A program made the position numbers and the translations under genes. 39,004 nucleotides of DNA from a bacterium. GTDB lineage: Bacteria; Babelota; Babeliae; Babelales; Babelaceae. Position 1 is the first letter of the stretch. Each line of letters starts with the position of its first letter. This document shows, piece after piece, positions 32,147 through 39,004 of this stretch. The notes under the pieces were generated by a model. That model searched no databases. It was not told the DNA's origin and saw only the letters and a program-made list of their open reading frames with translations. The stretch spans positions 1 through 39,004 of the forward strand of contig JAKAUO010000025.1 of NCBI GenBank assembly GCA_021827715.1, read 5' to 3'.

Positions 32147-33793
32147 TCAATACAGTTGATCAAGTCGCGCCTTGGGCATATCCTGGGCAATAGTAGCATA
32201 AAATGTTTCATCATAGGAACGAGTTTGTATAACAATCGGCATGGGTATAGCATGTCCAAGGAGTAAAACCTGTTTTTTGCTATCAAGGGTTGCCAATACT
32301 GTTTTTAATTCATGGCTTGCCTGTACGCCGGTAAGAACTGCGTGAATATCATTTTCATCACTTAATTGTGCAACAATTTTGGTGCCAAGTTGGGAGATAA
32401 TTTCTTGGTCAATACCTGAAGGGCGCTGGTCAATGACCAAGAGTGAAACGTAATATTTACGCATTTCTCTGGCAATAGTACCAAATATGGTTTGACGTGC
32501 TGTCTGAGGATTTAAAAATTTATGTGCCTCTTCTATAGTAATAAGCAGTTTACGCGGCTCATCTTCTTTTTTATGGGATCCTAAAAATTTCTCTGTTTTT
32601 TCTACATATAACGCGTGTATGCGTCGAGTAATAATATTAGCAAGAAGAAGATAGCAAAAGGTTGAAGTGAAATTACCAAATTCTATAATAACCGACACAC
32701 CGCTTTGCAGATATTCAAGAAGTTGATCAATCACCGTGTCACGCGTTAAGTCTGGATTAAAAAAAGGTAATCGCTGCACCTGCTTTAATTTTCGATACAG
32801 TGCACTTAATGATTCAAGGTTGCAGCCAACATCAGTCGCCATCTGCTTTAAATCACTTGAGGACAAGAGCATTGAAAGCCAATTATGTTTGTATTTTGCT
32901 TCAAGTAAATAGGCAGATTCACAGGCTGTTGGGTGTAGATTAAGTTCTTGTTGCAGTGATAAGATATCTTCTACTTGAATTGCCTGGTAACTTAATTGTA
33001 TAACAACATCTGGTGTTGCCCCCCGACGCTTGGTAGAAGCTGGATCTAATGAAAATAGAGCGATTTTATGGGGGAACAATGTTTTAAGTCCTTTTACAAA
33101 AGAGCCTTCAGAACCCTCTTTGCGCGCCTGCAGGCCATATTCACTATGCATATCAAAAATTAACGTAACAGCAGAGGTATTTTTAATAACGCCAGCAAGC
33201 ACTAATCGCGTTAAAAAAGTTTTGCCGGTTCCTGTTTTACCAAAAATACCGTTGCTGCGCTCTAAGAGCTTAGGGATATTCAGGCATACAGAAACATCCA
33301 TTTCCAAAGGTCTACCTATAGAAAAATAGGTAAGAGGGTCCTGTTGTTCGCTGCCAAATATCGCGGTTATTTCCTGCGGGGTTACTGCCAGCACCGGTGA
33401 AAAATGCCCCGGTATACTGGTAACAGGCGATCGCTCTAAGGTATTATTAAGGGCAACCATAGGGCGCAGAATAGCTGTTGCATGCAGATATTGTTTTTTT
33501 ACTTGCTGATATAAAAAATCTTTAGTTTCTAAAGAGGCCTGCCCTACAAAGCTTGCCGAGGCGGAAGCCCCGGATAAGCGTAGTAGGGGGTATTGTATTA
33601 ATTCTGGAGGAAGCTGCTGTAACGCGATATTGGTGATCATTGAAAAAAAACGATATTCACTGCCGCAGATACTGACAAAAGTACCGGCTTTAAGATGATC
33701 TAGATCTATTGAAGCGTTAATACGCATAACAAAGCCATCAGAAAGCGAACCTGAAATAACAGTACCTAATAGTTTTTCTGAAAAATTATGCAT
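32147..33793 (-). CDS. HerA-like hexameric ATPase
   Basis: The 548-residue product begins with a beta-rich HAS-barrel region (about 1-85; GTVISGSLSDGFVMRI). Walker A is GKTGTGKT (185-192), Walker B-like LIFDMHSEYG (211-220), and LLITIEEAHKFL carries the glutamates of the HerA/FtsK class. A C-terminal sensor region (DQRPSGIDQEIISQLGTKIVAQL) is also typical. HerA ATPases pump DNA and in archaea work with the nuclease NurA in end resection; no NurA-like gene is next to this one. Its start lies seven bases after the ATP synthase epsilon gene, so it is probably expressed with atpD-atpC. Confidence 0.85.
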   Translation of the reverse strand: MHNFSEKLLGTVISGSLSDGFVMRINASIDLDHLKAGTFVSICGSEYRFFSMITNIALQQLPPELIQYPLLRLSGASASASFVGQASLETKDFLYQQVKKQYLHATAILRPMVALNNTLERSPVTSIPGHFSPVLAVTPQEITAIFGSEQQDPLTYFSIGRPLEMDVSVCLNIPKLLERSNGIFGKTGTGKTFLTRLVLAGVIKNTSAVTLIFDMHSEYGLQARKEGSEGSFVKGLKTLFPHKIALFSLDPASTKRRGATPDVVIQLSYQAIQVEDILSLQQELNLHPTACESAYLLEAKYKHNWLSMLLSSSDLKQMATDVGCNLESLSALYRKLKQVQRLPFFNPDLTRDTVIDQLLEYLQSGVSVIIEFGNFTSTFCYLLLANIITRRIHALYVEKTEKFLGSHKKEDEPRKLLITIEEAHKFLNPQTARQTIFGTIAREMRKYYVSLLVIDQRPSGIDQEIISQLGTKIVAQLSDENDIHAVLTGVQASHELKTVLATLDSKKQVLLLGHAIPMPIVIQTRSYDETFYATIAQDMPKARLDQLY

Positions 33794-33800
33794 TATAAAA

Positions 33801-34049
33801 TTATTCGTTGGTGATTACTGTTGCGCCAGTGCGGGTGATTTTTAAAATACCGCCATGGACTAGTGTTTGTTTTTCTTTGGAATCGGGCGCATGAGTACGG
33901 CTGAAAATAATAGGTTGTTGCGGCTTGAGGAATAATAAGAGTGGAGCATGCCCATCAAGAATAACAAAATTTCCTGCAGATGTTTCAACCTCTAAATAAT
34001 TGATATCATATTTCTGCGTTTGCGTTGAAGAGAAGATGGTTAATTTCAT
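33801..34049 (-). CDS. atpC: ATP synthase F1 epsilon subunit, short form
   Basis: The 82-residue product matches only the N-terminal beta-sandwich domain of epsilon (MKLTIFSS..., VEVETSAGNFVILDGHAPLL, VHGGILKIT). The usual two-helix C-terminal domain of about 45 residues, which inhibits ATP hydrolysis in many bacteria, is absent. Short epsilon subunits are known in some lineages. The gene follows atpD after two bases and precedes the HerA-like gene by seven. Confidence 0.85.
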   Translation of the reverse strand: MKLTIFSSTQTQKYDINYLEVETSAGNFVILDGHAPLLLFLKPQQPIIFSRTHAPDSKEKQTLVHGGILKITRTGATVITNE

Positions 34050-34051
34050 GG

Positions 34052-35506
<1,455 letters not shown>

Positions 35507-35535
35507 CTATGAATTTTAAGCTCTTAGGTGAAAAT

Positions 35536-35541
35536 AGTATA
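35536..35541 (-). promoter_or_regulatory. Candidate extended -10 of the atpD operon
   Basis: The minus strand reads TGATATACT, where TATACT (35541-35536) matches the -10 at 5 of 6 with a TG one base upstream. The -35 is poor (TGTGCA or TTGTGC), as is normal for extended -10 promoters. It lies 53 bases before the atpD ATG. Confidence 0.45.
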
Positions 35542-35587
35542 TCATGTTATTTTTCAGATGCACAAATAAAAAATAATTGGTAAGTGC

Positions 35588-35616
35588 CATGCGGATCCCG
35601 GCAGGTGGTGCCGGGA
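35588..35616. repeat. GC-rich palindromic intergenic repeat
   Basis: ATCCCGGCA pairs perfectly with TGCCGGGAT over a GGTGG loop in otherwise AT-rich sequence between atpD and lon. Read on the minus strand it is GATCATCCCGGCA...TGCCGGGATCC, the same type as the palindrome at 32061-32100. There is no T-run on the minus side, so it is not a standard terminator for lon, although the hairpin may protect the 3' end of its mRNA. Confidence 0.6.
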
Positions 35617-35633
35617 TGATCAACAAAATCACA

Positions 35634-38000
35634 TTAAATTACTACCTTTTTAAGCTCTTGCGGCATTAAAACATGGCTTAAAACTTCATTAGCGTGGTTA
35701 ACCCAAATTAGTTCAATATCTTTGGTAATTTCTTCAAGGCCGGCAATATCGCTCTTATTTTTATGCGGTAAAATAATATGAGAAATATGATTTCTTTTTG
35801 CCGCTAATATTTTTTCTTTAATACCACCAATGCGCATTACATCGCCACGCAGATTGAGTTCCCCGGTCATTGCATATTCAGCATTAATAGGGCGCTGAGT
35901 AAGCGCAGAAAGTATTGAGGTAAGCATGGTAATACCCGCAGACGGCCCATCTTTTGGAATTGCGCCAGCAGGCACATGAATGTGTATATCATAGTCTGTG
36001 AACATTTTTGGATCAATATTAAATTCTTGAGCATGTGCACAGGCATAACTTAAAGCTGCTTGGGCAGATTCTTTCATAACATCACCAAGTTGGCCGGTAA
36101 GGAGCAATTTCCCTTTGCCCGGCATGATAATAGCTTCAATTTTCAATATTTCACCACCGACTGATGTCCAGGCAAGACCATTTGTGATACCCACCAGAGC
36201 GCGGTTGTCATACTCATCGTCAACAAATTTGCGCGGCCCGAGATATTTTTCCACAGTATCTTGAGTGATAATTTCAGTGCAGTTTTTTTCTACAAGCATA
36301 CGTGCTGTTTTAGAGCATATTTTTTTAAGAAGTCTATCAAGTTCACGTACCCCTGCTTCGCGTGTATAACTATTAATAATGTCCATTAGCGAATCATCAC
36401 TGAGGTTTAATGAGTCAGGCTCAAGCCCGCTTTCATTAGTTGCGCGTGCTATTAAATGTTTTTTTGCAATTTCTCTTTTTTCTTCACTGGTGTAGCCGCT
36501 TAAATAAATAATTTCCATGCGGTCACGTAATGGCTCAGAGAGGTTTTCTAAATTATTTGCAGTGGCAATAAAAAGAACCTGTGAAAAATCAAACGGAAGT
36601 CCCAAATAATTGTCATAAAAAGTTTTATTTTGTTGTGGATCAAGAATTTCAAGCATTGCTGCAGAAGGATCTCCTCTGAAATCTGAACCAATTTTATCAA
36701 GCTCATCGATAATAATAACAGGGTTAGAAGAGCCCGCTTTACGCATACCTTGAATAAATCTTCCTGGCATTGCGCCTACATAGGTTCTTCTGTGGCCACG
36801 TATTTCTGCTTCATCTTTTACGCCCCCCAATGATACTCTATAGTATTCTCTTCCTAAAGCGCGTGCGATAGATTTACCTAAAGAGGTTTTACCTGTTCCA
36901 GGAGGCCCAGCAAAGCATAAAATTGGCGCAAATCCGTCTTTTTTCAATTTTTTTATTGAGATGAAATCTAAAATTCTGTCTTTAATTTCTTTCAAGCCAT
37001 AATGATCTTCATCTAAAACTTTTTGGGCATGCTCAAGATCAAGCTTATCTTCTGTGTGTATTCCCCACGGAAGCGAAAGTGCAAGGTCAAGATAATTTCT
37101 TAATACGGCAGCTTCCATAGAATCTGGTGATGTTTTTTCTAACCGGTTAATTTGACGCGATATTTCAGTTCTGGCTTCTTCGGGCAATGGTAACGTTTCT
37201 AATTTTGCGCGAATTTTATCTACTTCCTGAGTTTCTTCATCGCCTAACTCTTTTTTAATTGCTTTTAATTGTTCACGTAAGTAAAATTCTTTTTGGGATT
37301 TGTTCATTGAATCGCGGGTACTATTTTTTATGCGTTCTTGAGCCTGAGATACTTCAACTTCCTGAGACATAAGAAGATATAATCCTTCAAGAAATTCTTC
37401 AAAAGTTTCAGATTCAAGAAGCTTTTGTGCTGATTCAACATTTAATGTTAAGTGAGACAATATAAATTCTGCTATTTTTTCAGCATCATGCATTTTGGAA
37501 ATAATAAGGTGAAAATCAGGGCTCAATGATTGGCCTGCAAGCGACATAGTCTCTGATATTGCTTTAATATTTTTAATTAAAGCGTTAATTTCTGGTGTGT
37601 CCACCGTTTCTTGAGACGCTATGCGATGCACGGTTGCATTAAGAAGTTCTTGGTCGGCAGTTATTTCACTGACAAAGCCTTTTTCTAATCCTTGAACTAA
37701 AATTTTAATGCCGCCTTCTGGTATTTTAATAAGGCGCATAATAGAGCCGATGGTACCGATTTCGTATAGGTCCTTAGTGCCAATTGCACCTTGGTGGCTA
37801 TGCGATTGTTTGCGTGAGGCTATAAGAAAAACTTTTTTAGTGTCAGAATCAATAGAATTTTGAATTCCTTTAATAATTCGCTCATCAAGTACCAATAACG
37901 GCACAATCATCCGAGGAAAAACAACTATATCCATAGTTGGAATCACTGGCAGTATCTCTGGTGCATGTTCAGTATTAGATGGTTTGATATTTTTTTTCAT
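35634..38000 (-). CDS. lon: ATP-dependent Lon protease
   Basis: The 788-residue product degrades misfolded and regulatory proteins. The LAN substrate-binding domain spans about 15-210, a coiled-coil helical part about 215-340, and the AAA+ module has Walker A GPPGTGKT (365-372), Walker B PVIIIDELDKIG and the HRRTYVGAMPGRFIQG stretch. The protease domain has the catalytic dyad S687 (DGPSAG) and K730 (GGIKEK), 43 residues apart as in E. coli Lon. GGGGGG plus AG lies a few bases before the ATG, and a promoter overlapping an inverted repeat is upstream. Length and motifs indicate an intact LonA-type enzyme. Confidence 0.96.
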   Translation of the reverse strand: MKKNIKPSNTEHAPEILPVIPTMDIVVFPRMIVPLLVLDERIIKGIQNSIDSDTKKVFLIASRKQSHSHQGAIGTKDLYEIGTIGSIMRLIKIPEGGIKILVQGLEKGFVSEITADQELLNATVHRIASQETVDTPEINALIKNIKAISETMSLAGQSLSPDFHLIISKMHDAEKIAEFILSHLTLNVESAQKLLESETFEEFLEGLYLLMSQEVEVSQAQERIKNSTRDSMNKSQKEFYLREQLKAIKKELGDEETQEVDKIRAKLETLPLPEEARTEISRQINRLEKTSPDSMEAAVLRNYLDLALSLPWGIHTEDKLDLEHAQKVLDEDHYGLKEIKDRILDFISIKKLKKDGFAPILCFAGPPGTGKTSLGKSIARALGREYYRVSLGGVKDEAEIRGHRRTYVGAMPGRFIQGMRKAGSSNPVIIIDELDKIGSDFRGDPSAAMLEILDPQQNKTFYDNYLGLPFDFSQVLFIATANNLENLSEPLRDRMEIIYLSGYTSEEKREIAKKHLIARATNESGLEPDSLNLSDDSLMDIINSYTREAGVRELDRLLKKICSKTARMLVEKNCTEIITQDTVEKYLGPRKFVDDEYDNRALVGITNGLAWTSVGGEILKIEAIIMPGKGKLLLTGQLGDVMKESAQAALSYACAHAQEFNIDPKMFTDYDIHIHVPAGAIPKDGPSAGITMLTSILSALTQRPINAEYAMTGELNLRGDVMRIGGIKEKILAAKRNHISHIILPHKNKSDIAGLEEITKDIELIWVNHANEVLSHVLMPQELKKVVI

Positions 38001-38037
38001 TACGGCTCCCCCCTTTTTCTAAGTGTCCCTTATCCTT

Positions 38038-38068
38038 AGTCTACGGCCTTGTAATTTTTAAATACAAG
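38038..38068 (-). promoter_or_regulatory. Promoter of lon with overlapping inverted repeat
   Basis: The minus strand has TTGTAT (38067-38062), an 18-base spacer and TAGACT (38043-38038). The inverted repeat CTTGTA-N9-TACAAG (38048-38053 and 38063-38068) overlaps the -35 and spacer. The 9-base spacing recalls repressor sites such as CIRCE (HrcA), but the arms differ from the CIRCE consensus. It may be a stress-response operator. The rest of 38001-38225 between lon and the divergent lipoprotein gene shows nothing else. Confidence 0.5.
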
Positions 38069-38225
38069 ACTTTCACGCGAAACAGCATGACCTAAGCGCA
38101 GGAAATGGCTACCCCTTTGAATTTGTTGACAATTTGAAATTATCTAATTATGTTGAAAGGTAGCAAAGATAGAGTATTTATGTGCAAAAAATATATTTTT
38201 AAAATTTAAAAATGAGGTTTGAGTT

Positions 38226-39004
38226 ATGCATAAAAAAAATTGGCTTTTCATGATGTTCACGCTTCTACCATTCTTCACAAGCTGTTCAGAAACAGGTTCC
38301 TCTGAAGAGGAATTGTCAGAGCCAGAGTTTCTCGAGCATGAAGAGCAGCAACAAGCTCGAGAAACAGCCCAGAACTTATTACAACCGTACAACACCACCG
38401 TTGATCAAGTAGCGCAGGCAAAAAGATTAAGTGAGCAGACGGTGATCAATGCATTGATGTGGATAAGTGAACATCCTGCCACGCCCATGCCTTCTACGCC
38501 GTTAGATTTCACAGCCGACGATATCAACCAAGCTGCACAACAGTTTATTTCTGCGCGTACCGATCGAAGAGAATATATGGCCAAGTACAGAGCTGCAAAT
38601 AAAGAGAAATTTGAACAATTAAAAAAGCAAGAAATTATGAAAAAAGAGGGCGTATCGCAAGAAGATATTGATGATGCTTTTAAATATTATAGTTGGAGTC
38701 CCTATGGCCAATTACCAGACAACAAGAAGCGTATTGAAGAACTTGCCGCAGCCTACAGAAAGGGATTAGATTGGCACAAAGGGTACAGAGCTGCAAATAA
38801 AGAGAAATTTGAACAATTAAATAAGCAAGAAATTATGCAAAGAGAGGGCGTATCGCAAGAAGATATTGATGATGCTTTTAAGTATTATAGTTGGAGTCCC
38901 TATGGCCAATTACCAGACAACAAGAAGCGTATTGAAGAACTTGCCGCAGCCTACAGAAAGGGATTAGATTCGCACAAAGGGTATAGATCTGCAGGAAAAG
39001 AGAA
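38226..39004 (+). CDS. Repeat-containing lipoprotein (partial, cut by window end)
   Basis: The frame opens with ATG at 38226 (GAGG nine bases upstream) and stays open for 259 codons to the window edge. The signal peptide MHKKNWLFMMFTLLPFFTSC ends in a cysteine with a plausible lipobox (FTSC), so Lgt could lipidate it. An acidic Glu/Gln-rich stretch and a helical region follow. From about residue 121 there are tandem units of 66 residues containing YRAANKEKFEQL, EGVSQEDIDDAFKYYSWSPY and KKRIEELAAAYRKGLD. Two full units and the start of a third are present. I recognise no family; the helical repeat could be a surface or periplasmic binding module. Confidence 0.75.
   Translation, partial: MHKKNWLFMMFTLLPFFTSCSETGSSEEELSEPEFLEHEEQQQARETAQNLLQPYNTTVDQVAQAKRLSEQTVINALMWISEHPATPMPSTPLDFTADDINQAAQQFISARTDRREYMAKYRAANKEKFEQLKKQEIMKKEGVSQEDIDDAFKYYSWSPYGQLPDNKKRIEELAAAYRKGLDWHKGYRAANKEKFEQLNKQEIMQREGVSQEDIDDAFKYYSWSPYGQLPDNKKRIEELAAAYRKGLDSHKGYRSAGKE
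38586..39004 (+). repeat. 198-bp in-frame tandem repeat
   Basis: Unit 1 runs 38586-38783, unit 2 38784-38981, and unit 3 starts at 38982 and is cut by the window end. Units 1 and 2 differ at about five bases (for example AAA to AAT in the first third and TGG to TCG at the end), giving K-to-N, KK-to-QR and W-to-S changes. The near identity shows recent expansion, and the copy number may vary between strains. Confidence 0.9.

Noticed and set aside
38586-39004. Regular repeats that might be a CRISPR array
   Set aside because: The units are 198 bp, adjoin without spacers and are in frame; they encode protein repeats.

Overview
The window looks like a chromosomal segment of a host-associated bacterium with a Gram-negative-type envelope and an AT-rich genome. 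My best guess is the candidate phylum Dependentiae (TM6, relatives of Babela). The guess rests on many small genes with MKK-type signal peptides, secreted proteins with eukaryote-like domains (degenerate ankyrin repeats, a RING-IBR-RING protein, a PP2C phosphatase), a chlamydia-like amino-acid ABC importer, and tight packing with many overlapping genes. This is inference from gene content; there is no rRNA gene here to confirm it.

Layout. (1) Positions 1-4146: the right end of an IS200/IS605-type element (end of tnpA plus a terminal hairpin) has cut into the last gene of a minus-strand operon of exported proteins. That operon holds two small cysteine-containing proteins, then four tandem ankyrin-like paralogues plus the broken fifth. 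(2) 4285-5022: a secreted RBR (RING1-IBR-RING2) ubiquitin-ligase-like protein with its own promoter. (3) 5103-10377, plus strand: exported Hsp20-like protein, alanine racemase, lone LolD-like ATPase and MurJ in an overlapping run, then an exported Sel1-like protein and a Nudix hydrolase. (4) 10283-20826, minus strand: small exported protein, CorC/HlyC-like protein, RpoD and DnaG (a macromolecular-synthesis cluster), an exported double-HKD phospholipase D protein with an ADP-ribosyltransferase-like tail, Lgt and MnmG.

(5) 20853-25262, minus strand: a secreted PP2C phosphatase downstream of exported/membrane proteins that share nearly identical leader DNA, three of which form an undescribed family with an RP-containing motif after the last hydrophobic helix. 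(6) 25368-28896, plus strand: M23 peptidase, PilO-like protein, a fourth family member, a tiny exported protein and a Phd/VapC toxin-antitoxin pair with a palindrome in its promoter. (7) 28894-32026, minus strand: TPR protein and a complete amino-acid ABC importer. (8) 32147-38000, minus strand: HerA-like ATPase, ATP synthase epsilon and beta without the rest of the ATP synthase, and Lon. (9) 38226-39004, plus strand: start of a lipoprotein built of 198-bp tandem repeats, cut by the window edge.

How it fits together: the housekeeping part covers peptidoglycan (Alr, MurJ, M23), lipoprotein processing (Lgt), transcription and replication (RpoD, DnaG), tRNA modification (MnmG) and proteolysis (Lon). 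Around it lie accessory cassettes of exported proteins with eukaryotic signatures that could act on a host cell: ubiquitin ligase, phosphatase, PLD/ART-like protein and ankyrin proteins. No tRNA, rRNA or CRISPR array was seen, and no gene-free stretch exceeds 300 bases.
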